From: an uncultured bacterium
Lineage (GTDB): Bacteria; Verrucomicrobiota; Kiritimatiellia; CAIKKV01
NCBI GenBank assembly: GCA_938038445.1
Contig: CALHRZ010000025.1
Coordinates: 38,887 to 102,886 of the forward strand
Direction: 5' to 3'
DNA length: 64,000 bases
Part shown: positions 50,681 through 59,859 of the stretch, in pieces
How positions within the stretch are numbered: position 1 is the stretch's first letter
Layout of the letters: every line of letters begins with the position of its first letter
Translations under genes and position numbers: made by a program
Notes under the pieces: generated by a model
Database searches by the model: none
What the model was told of the DNA's origin: nothing
Seen by the model: only the letters and a program-made list of their open reading frames with translations

Positions 50681-51199
50681 TCAATATTCGATACCGGGCC
50701 GGGCCTTTACGCCACGGTCGAAGTAATGTTTGACAGCGCGCATTTCCGTGACGAGGTCCGCCATTTCCACGAGGGCAGGTCCTGCTTCTCGGCCGGTAAG
50801 AACCAGTTCGACGTCGGAGGGGCGCGCGGCTGCCAGGAGAGTGAGATCGGTCTCGGAGAAGAGGCCGGCCGAGACGGCGGTCAGGGCTTCGTCGCCGACG
50901 ACCAGATCATATTTTCCGGACGAAAGCACGGCTTCAATCCGTCTCAATCCCTCACGAGCGGTTTGCTTTTCTTGCGGGGTTGGCGCCTTGGGGATAAATC
51001 GAAAAGGGCCCAAGGCCTCATAGGCGATCTGGTCGGAAAACCGTTCTTGAAGTGTGCGGACTTCGGAAGAGCGGGGGGGTTTCAGAAACTGGCCGAAGTA
51101 GATGCGGAGACCTGCGCCGGCGGCGCGGAGGCAAAGACCGAGAGCGGCGGTGGTCTTTCCTTTTCCCGTGCCGACATAGAGTTGGAGGTGGCCCTGCAT
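50681..51199 (-). CDS. cobO: Cob(I)alamin adenosyltransferase (CobA/CobO/BtuR type)
   Basis: The 172-residue P-loop enzyme transfers adenosyl from ATP to cob(I)alamin. Motifs are 'LYVGTGKGKTTAALGLCLRA' near the N-terminus, 'FLKPPRSSE', the Walker B-like 'YDLVVGDEALTAV' and 'VELVLTGREAGPALVEMADL', which are typical of the family. Adenosylcobalamin would serve B12 enzymes encoded elsewhere; the UROD-like protein in this window belongs to a superfamily that includes corrinoid methyltransferases, but there is no direct link. It follows the uronate isomerase-like gene by 9 bases and precedes the TGS-kinase gene by 8. Confidence 0.92.
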   Translation of the reverse strand: MQGHLQLYVGTGKGKTTAALGLCLRAAGAGLRIYFGQFLKPPRSSEVRTLQERFSDQIAYEALGPFRFIPKAPTPQEKQTAREGLRRIEAVLSSGKYDLVVGDEALTAVSAGLFSETDLTLLAAARPSDVELVLTGREAGPALVEMADLVTEMRAVKHYFDRGVKARPGIEY

Positions 51200-51208
51200 T
51201 GAACGCGA

Positions 51209-52459
51209 TTAGGCGGGGTCACGCGCCAGGAGGGCGGCCAGATCGCGGCGGATCGCCGTGGCGGTTACGGGCCATCCGGCGGTGGCCAGGTCGTGATATT
51301 TGCGGGCGAGAACGGGGCCGATGATCCGGCGGGAGTGATCCCATTTGTAGATCAACTGATCGAGCACTCGGGCGTCGGAATGTTGAGGGACGAAGGAAAG
51401 GCCCAACAGTTCCAGGCGCATGGCGGTGATCTCTTCGATCAGGGAGGGATTGTTGAGAAACCACCAGCAGCCGAAGGGCACCAGATTGGCGAATTTCCGG
51501 GCGGCGACACAGAGTTCGTGCATATTTTCCCGCGAGAGCATTGTGACCCAGAAACGACAATCGGGAAAATCGCGGGCGAGGGCTTCCACTGTGTCTACGT
51601 CGGATCGGCCGAGGGAATCCCCTGCCAAGCGGAGGGCGGGGTTGACCTGTTTTTTCACCCCGATCATCAGGGCGGCGGGTATCTGTTTTTCCCGGCAAAC
51701 GGGGAGCACGCATCGGGTGTACAGGAGGGTCAGGGCGGAATCGGTGTCGGGGTAATGGAAGGTGGGGGGAAGGCTGATGGCGGCATAACGGGCATCCATC
51801 CGATCGATCCATTCGGACAGATATCGGCGAATTTCCGCGAGGGTTTTTCCGGTGAGGGCTTCTTCCACATCGTACCCCAGAGTACGGAGGGTGGACACGG
51901 GTTCTGGCCATTTCATCAGGGCGGAATCGAGACGGAGGACGGCCTCGAAGCGGGGATCGCGGTCGAAGTGTTGTTCCCAGACGACTCGTTCTGTTGGATC
52001 GAGTGGATCATTTGTCATGTAGACTTTCCGGATGTTGGCCAGGCGGAAGACGGTGTCTGTGTATTGCCGGGGGGTCTGGCTGCGAAACCAAGTGCGGAGG
52101 GTTTCGAGGCGATCGGTGTCGGGGTTCAAGCCGAGCCGGTTCAGGACTGTAAGGACGCCGCGGCAGGCTTCGGAAAGGGGGGATCGCAAGCGGAACAGTT
52201 CATGCCAGACGAGATCGGCCTGCCGAGGTTTGGGCAGCGACCAAAAGGACTCGGGCTTCAGATCGGGGCGAGCGCGGAAGAGTTCCGCGACGAGGTAGTG
52301 GTAGGTGAGTAATTCGTCGAGGCCCCAGAGGAGGAGAGGGCCAAAGGCTGGGTCGAAGGTGTGCGTATGGATATCCACGATTGGTAACGTGGAAAGTTCT
52401 CGTTCCACCACGGGGGCGATCTGATCGGGAAGGAGAGGCGTGTTTATTGTTTTTTCCAT
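51209..52459 (-). CDS. Glucuronate isomerase-like protein (UxaC-related amidohydrolase fold)
   Basis: The 416-residue protein begins the catalytic barrel with 'LPIVDIHTHTFDPAFGPLLL' (metal-binding HxH) and continues 'GLDELLTYHYLVAELFRARP', as in uronate isomerases, with 'SLPPTFHYPD' and 'FWVTMLSRENMHELC' later. Typical UxaC is about 470 residues, so this is a shorter relative. UxaC converts D-glucuronate to fructuronate; here it might process uronic acids released by the heparinase-like enzyme and DUF4838 proteins, though it is 40 kb away. No uxaB/uxuA/kdg genes are present. The start overlaps the HAD gene end by 16 bases. Confidence 0.75.
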   Translation of the reverse strand: MEKTINTPLLPDQIAPVVERELSTLPIVDIHTHTFDPAFGPLLLWGLDELLTYHYLVAELFRARPDLKPESFWSLPKPRQADLVWHELFRLRSPLSEACRGVLTVLNRLGLNPDTDRLETLRTWFRSQTPRQYTDTVFRLANIRKVYMTNDPLDPTERVVWEQHFDRDPRFEAVLRLDSALMKWPEPVSTLRTLGYDVEEALTGKTLAEIRRYLSEWIDRMDARYAAISLPPTFHYPDTDSALTLLYTRCVLPVCREKQIPAALMIGVKKQVNPALRLAGDSLGRSDVDTVEALARDFPDCRFWVTMLSRENMHELCVAARKFANLVPFGCWWFLNNPSLIEEITAMRLELLGLSFVPQHSDARVLDQLIYKWDHSRRIIGPVLARKYHDLATAGWPVTATAIRRDLAALLARDPA

Positions 52460-53340
52460 GGAGGGGTGTCGGGGAGAAGGGATTCGAATTCACGGATAAG
52501 GGTTGTCTCATACGGGCCGGCAAAATGGCCTTTCAGAAATCGGGCGAAGCCTTCGCGGCAAAACCGTTCCCAGGAGGCGTCTTCGTTGCCGGGGTTAATG
52601 GGATAAAAGAGCGCGCCGGCTTCACGGGCTGCTTTGAGGTCGCCGGGCGCATCGCCAATCATTAGAACTCGGTCGGGGGGATACTTCCCGCTCGCAGTCC
52701 GTTGGAGGTGTTCGGTTTTGGTGCCGAGTTCTTGGCCGGCGATGATGGAAACGAAAAACAAAAGGCCGGCTTCGCGCCATTCGCGCAGGAGGGCTTCGGT
52801 CGGCGTTTGGCTGACGCAGATTGCATCGGCAGACTCGGCAATGAGACGGAGCCCCTGCCGTGCGTGGGGGAAGGGTTCGAAATGGGGGCATTCGCGGGCA
52901 ATTGTTTCGTTGACCGCTTGGCTCCATGCGAGCAAGAGCTTGAGTTCTTCGCTTCCAGTTTCGGCGACTTTCTTTTCCAGCGCTGGGTTTCCCAATTCGC
53001 TGCAGGAGGCGATCCATTGCCGCGTCTCCCGAAGCTCGGGAATCGAAATTCCGGAGGCGCGGACCTCGGGACGCTCGCGGAGAAAGTCCATGGTGCGCAC
53101 GAGGCAGGGAAAGCGGTTTTGACCGCGCCAGCGGGAGTAGAGGTTGACGAATTCAGCGGTTTCCCGAACGTACTGTTCGATGGGTTCGAGGTGCCACATT
53201 TGGACGATCAACCCATGAAAGCAGCGTTTTTGCTTGATTTCCATGGAGTCGAAGACGCATCCATCGGAATCGATTCCGACGAAGGCGTCGTGGCGGGGTT
53301 GGAAACGGAGGAGATCTTCGCGGGTGAAAGGTAATGACAT
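52444..53340 (-). CDS. HAD superfamily hydrolase
   Basis: The 298-residue protein has all HAD motifs: I 'FVGIDSDGCVFDSMEIKQ' (nucleophile in DSDGCVFD), II 'AICVSQTPTE', III 'GTKTEHL' and IV 'VLMIGDAPGDLKAARE'. The cap is helical (C1 type), as in phosphoglycolate-phosphatase-like enzymes. It probably dephosphorylates a small sugar phosphate or similar metabolite. ATG 53340 gives a compact protein, and the upstream frame has no family sequence. It is the first gene of the seven-gene minus-strand run, and the isomerase-like gene starts within its last 16 bases. Confidence 0.82.
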   Translation of the reverse strand: MSLPFTREDLLRFQPRHDAFVGIDSDGCVFDSMEIKQKRCFHGLIVQMWHLEPIEQYVRETAEFVNLYSRWRGQNRFPCLVRTMDFLRERPEVRASGISIPELRETRQWIASCSELGNPALEKKVAETGSEELKLLLAWSQAVNETIARECPHFEPFPHARQGLRLIAESADAICVSQTPTEALLREWREAGLLFFVSIIAGQELGTKTEHLQRTASGKYPPDRVLMIGDAPGDLKAAREAGALFYPINPGNEDASWERFCREGFARFLKGHFAGPYETTLIREFESLLPDTPPWKKQ

Positions 53341-53474
53341 GGCAACACTTTTACCGAACGGCTGTTTCCGCGTCAAGGAGAAGCACGGGAGCGAAATAAT
53401 CGGAACGGGAGGTTTGGCGTGTAGAGGGAGGGGCTTGTCTCGGGGAAGAGGCGTGTGGTAGAGTGACATCAGAA

Positions 53475-53969
53475 ATGAGAACACTTATGAAGCGAAGCGC
53501 ATGGGTAGTCGGAGTTGCGGCGGCTTTGGCAGGGGGCGGTGGGCTTTGGGCTCAGGAGCAGGTTCCCGCTGTGGTGGCACCGGGGGAGGAGAAGTCAACG
53601 GTTGTTCCGTCCGAAGCGGCATTGTCTTCGTTGCCGGAATGGAAAGGTGTTCTTCGGGTTTTATGGAACGAGGATGGAACGCCCCGGGCTCTTCGGCTGA
53701 TTACGGCCGATCGTCTTTACGCGGTTGAGACCAACGCGGTCGCCGTTTCTTGGGCGAAGAAAGGCGATCGACGCGAGGTGCGTCTGTTGGGAAAGGCCGA
53801 ACTTCGGGATGGTCGGACGTGGCTTGTTCCGGATTCCTTTTCGTTGCCGGAAGACGAGGTTGCACGACCCTCGGAGCCGACTGCGGCGACTTCCTTGCCG
53901 GCGGAGGCGTCTTCTTCTGCTTCCACCTCGCCGCCCCCGGCCGTTCCAGCCGCCCCCGCTGCGCCCTAA
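53475..53969 (+). CDS. Small exported protein of unknown function
   Basis: The 164-residue protein has an N-terminal signal peptide ('MKRSAWVVGVAAALAGGG' after an optional 'MRTL'). The start may be ATG 53475 or 53487; neither has a good ribosome-binding site. The middle reads 'WKGVLRVLWNEDGTPRALRL', suggesting a small beta domain, and the last 40 residues are Ala/Pro/Ser-rich, a low-complexity tail often exposed outside the cytoplasm. A possible promoter is TTGTCT-N18-TAGAGT just upstream. It lies alone between two minus-strand operons. I do not recognise the family. Confidence 0.6.
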   Translation: MRTLMKRSAWVVGVAAALAGGGGLWAQEQVPAVVAPGEEKSTVVPSEAALSSLPEWKGVLRVLWNEDGTPRALRLITADRLYAVETNAVAVSWAKKGDRREVRLLGKAELRDGRTWLVPDSFSLPEDEVARPSEPTAATSLPAEASSSASTSPPPAVPAAPAAP

Positions 53970-53979
53970 GCTCTGGGTG

Positions 53980-55065
53980 TTATCGTCCGAGGTGATGGGC
54001 AAGGAAATCGTAGGCTTTGCGGCCGCTGATCTGATGGCGGCCCTCGAAGATATCGGTTTGCACATTCTCCTTGGGCGCCTGGAAGACGGCGTAATGGCGT
54101 TGGAGGGTGGCGATTGATTTTCGGACGGCATGGAGAGGGAAAATGGGATCGCGCGTTCCGGCTTCGAACAGTACGGGACGCGGGGCGAGGAGAGCGGCGA
54201 GGTCGTGCATTTCACCGAATCGAGCCAAGCCGGGTACGTAATTGCATGGGCAGTGGTGCAGTGCAAGGATACTGTCGCGGAACGTGCAGAAGTAACCGCT
54301 GATCACGATGGCCTTGAGGCGTGGATCGGTGCAGGCGGTGAATAGCGTCAGCATACCGCCTCCTGAAATTCCCATCACGCCCAATCGGTCGGCTGCCACC
54401 TCCGGCCGGGTTTCGAGATGATCGAGAAGGCGGCGCATTTCGTGGACACGGAGTCCCAATATCGAGTTGCCCATGTGGGCCGAGAGATAGGCCGCGAAGG
54501 CACAGGTTGATCCGGGTTGTGGCGAGGGGGGACGGATCCAGTCGAACCGGCTGATTCGTTCCCCGAAGCAGGCGATTTCGGGTGCCGCAACCACGAACCC
54601 ACGGCGGCAGAGTGCCACGGCGAAGTCTTTATGGTAGCCGTCGGGTTCCTCTCGCTCGCTGCCGTCCTCCCAGAGACCGACGATATCCTTGACCCCGTAT
54701 CCGTGACCGTGGAGCGCGAGGACAGCCGGCACATGCTGCGCGCGTTGTTTGGGGATCAAGAGATAGACCGGCATCGCGGATTTAGGGGAAGTTGGCAGCA
54801 GGATTTTTTCACGCACGTAATCGCCCTTATCCACCCGTTCGAGAAGTTTGGGGGGGCGGGTGGCGGGAGGCAGATCGGAAAAACCGAGCAAGCGAATCAA
54901 CTCGGGGCGGATGCGGCGTTGGTGGGCCATCGCCTCCGGGTGAGATTTCGCATTGAATCGAAGAGGGGCTTTTTCGGGCTGATAGAGGCTCCAGAGGAGT
55001 CGGGCGGGATCGAGCAGGGCTTTTTCTTGTTGGGAAGGAGAGCGGGCGCTACGGGGAGTTTTCAT
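53980..55065 (-). CDS. Alpha/beta hydrolase (acetyl xylan esterase/dienelactone hydrolase-like)
   Basis: The 361-residue alpha/beta hydrolase has 'VPAVLALHGHGYGVKD' (oxyanion region), nucleophile elbow 'VMGISGGGMLTLF' (GxSxG), 'VLFEAGTRDPIFPL' (acid) and 'FEGRHQISGRKA' (His). This resembles the PF12715-like group annotated as acetyl xylan esterases in PVC and Bacteroidota. It probably removes ester groups from sugars. No signal peptide is visible. ATG 55065 has AGGAA at good spacing. It begins within the last 17 bases of the LarA-like gene, so the two are expressed together. Confidence 0.8.
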   Translation of the reverse strand: MKTPRSARSPSQQEKALLDPARLLWSLYQPEKAPLRFNAKSHPEAMAHQRRIRPELIRLLGFSDLPPATRPPKLLERVDKGDYVREKILLPTSPKSAMPVYLLIPKQRAQHVPAVLALHGHGYGVKDIVGLWEDGSEREEPDGYHKDFAVALCRRGFVVAAPEIACFGERISRFDWIRPPSPQPGSTCAFAAYLSAHMGNSILGLRVHEMRRLLDHLETRPEVAADRLGVMGISGGGMLTLFTACTDPRLKAIVISGYFCTFRDSILALHHCPCNYVPGLARFGEMHDLAALLAPRPVLFEAGTRDPIFPLHAVRKSIATLQRHYAVFQAPKENVQTDIFEGRHQISGRKAYDFLAHHLGR

Positions 55066-56239
55066 TTTTTTCCTGTTGTTGGGGATCGGTTTGAACACAG
55101 GTAAAGGCGGCGTCGCGGACTCGGTACAGAATGGCCCCCAGCCGGTTTAAGCCTGACTGTTGGAGCCCTTCTTCGATGGAGCGGATAGGAAATACGCCGA
55201 GGGCTTGGCAATCGGAGGGCGAAAGGCCGGGCGACAGAACAAAAATGCGCACCCCGCGACCATTCGGATCCGTCAGGTAACGGAGTCGGACGGCTTTATG
55301 ATCTCCGAGGTGGTAGCCGTGGGTTTTGATCCATTCGAGGGCGTCAGCATAATTGCGCGATTGGGTTAGAAGCGAGACGAAGGCGGCTTGGCCGATGCCC
55401 TTTTGGCAGGGGGCGACAAGAAAGAGGGCTCCGCCGTTGCGGACGGCCCATTCGTTGTTTTTGATTGCCTTCTCTGCCTGGTAGAAGCTTGCCGCGAGTG
55501 GCCCTTCGACTTCCAGGATGAGTCCGTCGGCGGGCTGGGGAATCGTTCGAATCCATGTCTGTTCGACCTGGGGTACCAATTCGGTTAATGCGTCGAGGGG
55601 ATCGCCGCCGGCGGCGGTTCGGATTGTTCCCTCGCATTCAAGGAGGTTGACGGCGGCCAGCCGGCGGTCTTGGGCCAGGCAGTCGAGCATACAAACGATT
55701 CCTTGGTGAACGGGATTTCCGTGGAGGCGGCCTGGGCGGCAATTCGGGTGAAGGGCGCGGGCGTGATTGCACTCGATATCTGCGAAGGAGGCGCATCCGA
55801 TCGTCAGGGTTTTATGGGCACCGCTAAGGCCGGCGAAATAATGGGGCTCGACGCTGCCCACCGCAAGGATTCGCTGTGCGCGGGCGAGGGCCGGGTGGAC
55901 GCGCCAGGGCGGGGTGCCAATCAAAGGAACAAGATCTGGGGCGCGGGCATTGTGCCAACAGATGCGGTCCGGCGGAACCCAGCGGGAGAAACGGGAGTGA
56001 AAATCATTTTTTTCCTTCTCGGGAAACGTATGGCTACCGCACGCGACGAGGAGGGGAGGGGGGCGTATTTTTCGTTGATCGAAGAGCAGTTCCAGCACGG
56101 CTTCCGACTGGGTGCCGCGTTGTGGATCGTTGATCACGACCAAGTCTGGAGGATCTTCCAACGCGGTGAGAGCGGCATCGAGTGCTTGGGGGACGGCGTG
56201 GGGGGAAGGAGGAGGGGGGGTGGGGGCGAGCGTTTCCAT
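55049..56239 (-). CDS. LarA-like (DUF2088) nickel-pincer racemase/epimerase family protein
   Basis: The 396-residue protein matches lactate racemase LarA by 'ACGSHT' (His70), 'GSVEPHYFAGLSGAHKTLTI' (His133, Lys143) and 'DIECNHA' (His159). In L. plantarum LarA the Ni ligands and the cofactor Lys are His108, His174, Lys184 and His200. The spacings 10 and 16 are identical here, so the nickel-pincer (NPN) cofactor site appears complete. Such proteins racemise or epimerise 2-hydroxy acids. The cofactor-making genes larB, larC and larE are not in the window. ATG 56239 gives 'METLAPTPPPP'; longer in-frame starts lack support. It is coupled to the esterase-like gene. Confidence 0.8.
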   Translation of the reverse strand: METLAPTPPPPSPHAVPQALDAALTALEDPPDLVVINDPQRGTQSEAVLELLFDQRKIRPPPLLVACGSHTFPEKEKNDFHSRFSRWVPPDRICWHNARAPDLVPLIGTPPWRVHPALARAQRILAVGSVEPHYFAGLSGAHKTLTIGCASFADIECNHARALHPNCRPGRLHGNPVHQGIVCMLDCLAQDRRLAAVNLLECEGTIRTAAGGDPLDALTELVPQVEQTWIRTIPQPADGLILEVEGPLAASFYQAEKAIKNNEWAVRNGGALFLVAPCQKGIGQAAFVSLLTQSRNYADALEWIKTHGYHLGDHKAVRLRYLTDPNGRGVRIFVLSPGLSPSDCQALGVFPIRSIEEGLQQSGLNRLGAILYRVRDAAFTCVQTDPQQQEKNENSP

Positions 56240-56446
56240 AGTTTCAGAACTGCGCCTGGACGTTTGCGATCCGAGCGGCGAGCCGTATGGCGGGTGTTGT
56301 GTCGTCGGAGCGTCGTGCATACGGATGAAACAAGACGCGTGCTGAAGGAAGAGATGCGAGGGGGCGGATCATGGGTTCTCGGCGCGTTGTCGAATCGCCG
56401 TGGTTTGAATCACAATCCGGCGGGTCCGTCAAGGTTTTTGCAAGAT

Positions 56447-56474
56447 TTGACAGGGGGAAGCTGGATGTGATAGC
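56447..56474 (+). promoter_or_regulatory. Putative promoter of the isopropylmalate-dehydrogenase-like operon
   Basis: A perfect TTGACA (56447-56452), a 16-base spacer and GATAGC (56469-56474) with extended TGt in front lie 30 bases before the start codon. The -10 is weak alone; the extended TG and perfect -35 compensate. Confidence 0.5.
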
Positions 56475-56503
56475 GTCCGGATTTCAAGAAAAAGGGCTAC
56501 ACG

Positions 56504-57568
56504 ATGAGCAAGCGGTATCGCATAGCGGTGATTCCTGGCGATGGGACCGGGCCGGAGGTGATTCGCGAAGGATTAAAGGTGCTTCAAGCGGTGTCGCGAA
56601 AAAATGGGTTTACGATCGAAACGGTTTTCTACGATCTCGGGGGCGAGCGATATTTGCGGACGGGCGAGGTGTTACCGGATTCCGTGTTGGCTGAGCTGAA
56701 AACGGTGGATGCGATTTATCTGGGAGCGATCGGGCATCCGGATGTCAAGCCTGGGATTTTGGAGAAGGGGATTCTGTTACGCATTCGTTTTGAACTGGAC
56801 CAGTATATCAATCTTCGCCCGGTCAAACTCTATCCCGGTGTCGAAACGCCGTTGAAGGACAAGGGGCCGGAGCATGTGGATTTCGTGGTGATTCGGGAGA
56901 ATTCGGGCGGCATCTACACTGGAATGGGCGGGCTAACGATGGCGGGAACTTCGAATGAGGTGGCCACGCAGATCATGCTCTATACGAGGCCGGTGGTGGA
57001 ACGCTGTTTGCGGTATGCGTTTGACTACACGAAACGGCGGAACCGAAAAAAGATGCTGACTTTGGTGCACAAAACCAATGTGTTGACCTATTGTGGGGAC
57101 CTGTGGTGGCGCGTCTTCAACGCGATCGGGGAAGAGCCGGCGTATCGGGAAATCCGCCGCGATTACAATCACGTGGATGCCTGCACGATGTGGTTTGTCA
57201 AGCAACCCGAATGGTACGATGTGGTGGTGACGGAGAATCTATTTGGCGACATCATCACCGATCTGGCGGCGATCATTCAGGGCGGGTTGGGAATTGCCGC
57301 GGGGGGGAACATCAATCCGACCGGTGTTTCGATGTTCGAGCCGATGGGCGGCAGTGCGCCGAAATATACGGGCCAGAATGTCATTAATCCATTGGCCGCC
57401 ATTTCTGCCGGTGGGATGATGCTTGAGGTGCTGGGCGAAACGGCGGCGGCATCCGCGATTGAGCAGGCGATTCAGCAGGTGACCGGGACGAAAATCAAGA
57501 GCATGGCGGCTGGGAAGATGGGGTATTCCACGTCCCAGGTAGGGGATTTGGTCGCCGAACGGGTTTGA
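56504..57568 (+). CDS. 3-isopropylmalate dehydrogenase family protein
   Basis: The 354-residue beta-hydroxyacid dehydrogenase has '[20 protein letters not shown]', the substrate loop '[20 protein letters not shown]', '[17 protein letters not shown]', '[20 protein letters not shown]', '[20 protein letters not shown]' and '[15 protein letters not shown]', shared by LeuB and tartrate/isocitrate-type enzymes. 'ENLFGDI' is LeuB-like. It oxidatively decarboxylates a 2-alkyl or 2-hydroxy malate. No other leu genes are nearby, so it may be LeuB or a tartrate/D-malate dehydrogenase relative. AAGGG precedes the start. DUF3604 follows after nine bases. Confidence 0.85.
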   Translation: MSKRYRIAVIPGDGTGPEVIREGLKVLQAVSRKNGFTIETVFYDLGGERYLRTGEVLPDSVLAELKTVDAIYLGAIGHPDVKPGILEKGILLRIRFELDQYINLRPVKLYPGVETPLKDKGPEHVDFVVIRENSGGIYTGMGGLTMAGTSNEVATQIMLYTRPVVERCLRYAFDYTKRRNRKKMLTLVHKTNVLTYCGDLWWRVFNAIGEEPAYREIRRDYNHVDACTMWFVKQPEWYDVVVTENLFGDIITDLAAIIQGGLGIAAGGNINPTGVSMFEPMGGSAPKYTGQNVINPLAAISAGGMMLEVLGETAAASAIEQAIQQVTGTKIKSMAAGKMGYSTSQVGDLVAERV

Positions 57569-57577
57569 GTAGAGTTC

Positions 57578-59047
57578 ATGGAACCGACCGGCATTTTGGC
57601 TGTCGCACCCTCCGTTTTGGCAGTGGGGGAGCGGTTTGAAATCCGCGTCAAGGTGCTGGGCACGGTTCGGCCTATTCCTTGCAAAGGGCAGTACCAAACG
57701 CAGAAGCCGCGGCTTGAAGGCCCGTTTAATCGCAACGTCGAACGAGGCATTCAATTCTTGGATCATGTGCTGCCGGAATATGCGGGGCGTTTGCGGGTAA
57801 AGGGGGACGAGGGGCTGGAGGGACCGGATGTGCTGGTGTTCGACGGACGGGATCAGGGGGTTTTTCCTGGCGATCGGCGTCCGATTCGATCTTTTGGCCC
57901 TTTTCGCTTTTGGACACCGGGTTTTCATTTTATTCGATTGGAAGCCGAGACGGGCGGGGTCGAAGGGCAGGTCAATCCCATTTTGGTGCTTCCGGCTCCG
58001 CCGGAGGAGCGTCTTTACTGGGGGGATCCCCACTGGCAGACCTTTTTCAGCGATGGGATTCGGTGTCCGGAGGAACTTTACGCTTTTGCACGCGACGAAG
58101 GTTTTTTGGATTTCGGCTCGATTACCGATCACATGGAGGCGGTGACCGATCGGCAGTGGGAGTATTTTCGAGCCGTGACTGAGGACTGGAATCAGCCGGG
58201 TCGGTTTGTCACGTTGCAAGGCCAAGAGTGGACCCATCATGATCCCAAGCGGGGAGCCCCCGGGCATCGGAACATTTATTTTCGGGGGAAGGAAGCGCCG
58301 ATTTTGCGGAGCACGGATCCGGACTGTGATACGTTGGAGAAGCTGTGGCGGAAGTTGGATGCGATTGGGCTTCCGGCGTTGGCGATTCCCCATCACTGTG
58401 CCAATGTCCTCATGGGGGTGGATTGGGAACAGGGCTGGAATCCTCGCTACGAACGGGGAGTGGAGATCTATTCCATCTGGGGAAGCTCCGAATGCCCGGG
58501 TGAGGCGGGAAACTCTCGGCCGATTCGGTCGCTTCAAGGCGAGCAAACGGGACGCCATGTGCGGGACGCATTGCGTCGTGGGTATCGGTTGGGCTTTTGG
58601 GGTGGCGGTGACATTCACGACGGGCGGCCGGGGGACGAGCTTCACACCGCACAGCCGGACGTACCCGGCTATGCTGTGCTCTATCCGCAGGGCTTTACCG
58701 CCGTTTGGGCTCCTGCGTTAACTCGCGAGATGCTGTTTGACGCCCTGGCGACCCGGCGATGTTATGCGGCCACCCGGCGAGGACTATTTGCCGAATGGAA
58801 GAAACTACCGGCTGGACGCTTGGGCGTACGTGCGGCGGCCACGGAAGGCGTTGCAGCGATTGAACTGATCGTTAACGGTGAAACCGCAGGAGAGTTGTTG
58901 CCGGAACGGAAAGGTCTGCAAGTTTTGGAGGCCGAATGGCCGGTTGCTTTGGGCCGGCATGATAGGGCGTATGTTCGTATTCGAACAGCGAATGGGGAGT
59001 GGATGTGGCTGTCGCCCCGCTGGGGCGGAACGAAGGAGGACGTATGA
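57578..59047 (+). CDS. DUF3604-like PHP-fold protein
   Basis: The 489-residue protein has the PHP-like metal-binding set: 'LYWGDPHWQTFFSDGIRCPE' (GD-H), 'LDFGSITDHMEAVTD' (TDH), 'AIPHHCANVL' and 'FWGGGDIHDGRPGD'. This matches the DUF3604 family, probable metal-dependent hydrolases acting on phosphate esters or sugars, abundant in PVC bacteria. 'PRYERGVEIYSIWGSSE' is also characteristic. No signal peptide is visible. It overlaps thiM by four bases (ATGA), placing it in an operon with thiamine genes, though a role there is not obvious. Confidence 0.78.
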   Translation: MEPTGILAVAPSVLAVGERFEIRVKVLGTVRPIPCKGQYQTQKPRLEGPFNRNVERGIQFLDHVLPEYAGRLRVKGDEGLEGPDVLVFDGRDQGVFPGDRRPIRSFGPFRFWTPGFHFIRLEAETGGVEGQVNPILVLPAPPEERLYWGDPHWQTFFSDGIRCPEELYAFARDEGFLDFGSITDHMEAVTDRQWEYFRAVTEDWNQPGRFVTLQGQEWTHHDPKRGAPGHRNIYFRGKEAPILRSTDPDCDTLEKLWRKLDAIGLPALAIPHHCANVLMGVDWEQGWNPRYERGVEIYSIWGSSECPGEAGNSRPIRSLQGEQTGRHVRDALRRGYRLGFWGGGDIHDGRPGDELHTAQPDVPGYAVLYPQGFTAVWAPALTREMLFDALATRRCYAATRRGLFAEWKKLPAGRLGVRAAATEGVAAIELIVNGETAGELLPERKGLQVLEAEWPVALGRHDRAYVRIRTANGEWMWLSPRWGGTKEDV

Positions 59048-59859
59048 ATCCGAATGAATCGGTGATCGAAAGGGCGGCCAGAGGACTTACCGCGATTCGG
59101 GAGCGGCATCCGCTGGTTCACAACATCACCAATTATGTGGTGATGAACACGACGGCCAATGCCCTCTTGGCCGTGGGGGCCTCTCCCGTGATGGCGCACG
59201 CACCCGAAGAAGTGGAGGAGATGGTTGGTTTGGCGGATGCTCTGGTCCTCAACATTGGCACTCTTTCGAGGGAGTGGGTTGAGGCCATGGTGGTGGCGGG
59301 GCGTGCCGCGCGCCGGCGCAATTGTCCTACGGTTCTGGACCCCGTGGGCGCGGGTGCCACGCGGTATCGCACGGAAACGGCGCAGCGGTTGATGGTGGAG
59401 GCGCGTCCACAGGTCATACGCGGCAATCCCTCGGAGATTCTCGCGTTGGCCGGTGGCGACGGCAGGACGCGGGGCGTGGATGCGACGGCGGGCGTGGACG
59501 CGGCCCGCGAGGCGGCGGAGGGGTTGGCGCGCGAGAGGCGTTGCGTGGTTGCGGTGACGGGCGCGGAGGATTTTGTGACGGACGGCGTGCGGGCGTGTCG
59601 AATTGCGAACGGCCATCCGATGATGGGGCGCATGACGGGCTCGGGGTGCATCGCGAGCGCGCTGACGGGAGCTTTCTTGGCGGTGGAGTCAGATGCCTGG
59701 GTTGCGGCGTCTGCTACACTGATCGCGTTTGGAATCTGCGGCGAACGCGCGGCGGCGGAGTGCCTCCGACCGGGTTCCTTTGGCGTGAGGCTTTTGGATG
59801 CTCTGGATGGGGTGACGCCGGCGGATCTACTCGCCGATGGACGCGTTCGGATCGCATGA
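59044..59859 (+). CDS. thiM: Hydroxyethylthiazole kinase
   Basis: The 271-residue ribokinase-fold enzyme phosphorylates 4-methyl-5-(2-hydroxyethyl)thiazole in thiamine salvage. Signatures are 'PLVHNITNYVVMNTTANALL', 'GASPVMAHAPEEVEEM', 'LDPVGAGATRYRT', 'IRGNPSEILALAGG' and 'MTGSGCIASALTGAFLAVE'. It overlaps DUF3604 upstream and thiE downstream, each by four bases (ATGA). Together with ThiE it would turn salvaged thiazole and HMP-PP into thiamine phosphate; thiD for HMP-PP is not in the window. I see no TPP riboswitch upstream of the operon. Confidence 0.95.
   Translation: MNPNESVIERAARGLTAIRERHPLVHNITNYVVMNTTANALLAVGASPVMAHAPEEVEEMVGLADALVLNIGTLSREWVEAMVVAGRAARRRNCPTVLDPVGAGATRYRTETAQRLMVEARPQVIRGNPSEILALAGGDGRTRGVDATAGVDAAREAAEGLARERRCVVAVTGAEDFVTDGVRACRIANGHPMMGRMTGSGCIASALTGAFLAVESDAWVAASATLIAFGICGERAAAECLRPGSFGVRLLDALDGVTPADLLADGRVRIA

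Noticed and set aside
51293..52312. Plus-strand open frame (339 codons)
   Set aside because: Antisense to the uronate isomerase-like gene.
57239..58645. Minus-strand open frame (468 codons)
   Set aside because: Lies opposite the isopropylmalate-dehydrogenase-like and DUF3604 genes; Arg/Pro/His-rich, as expected for a reverse-frame artefact.
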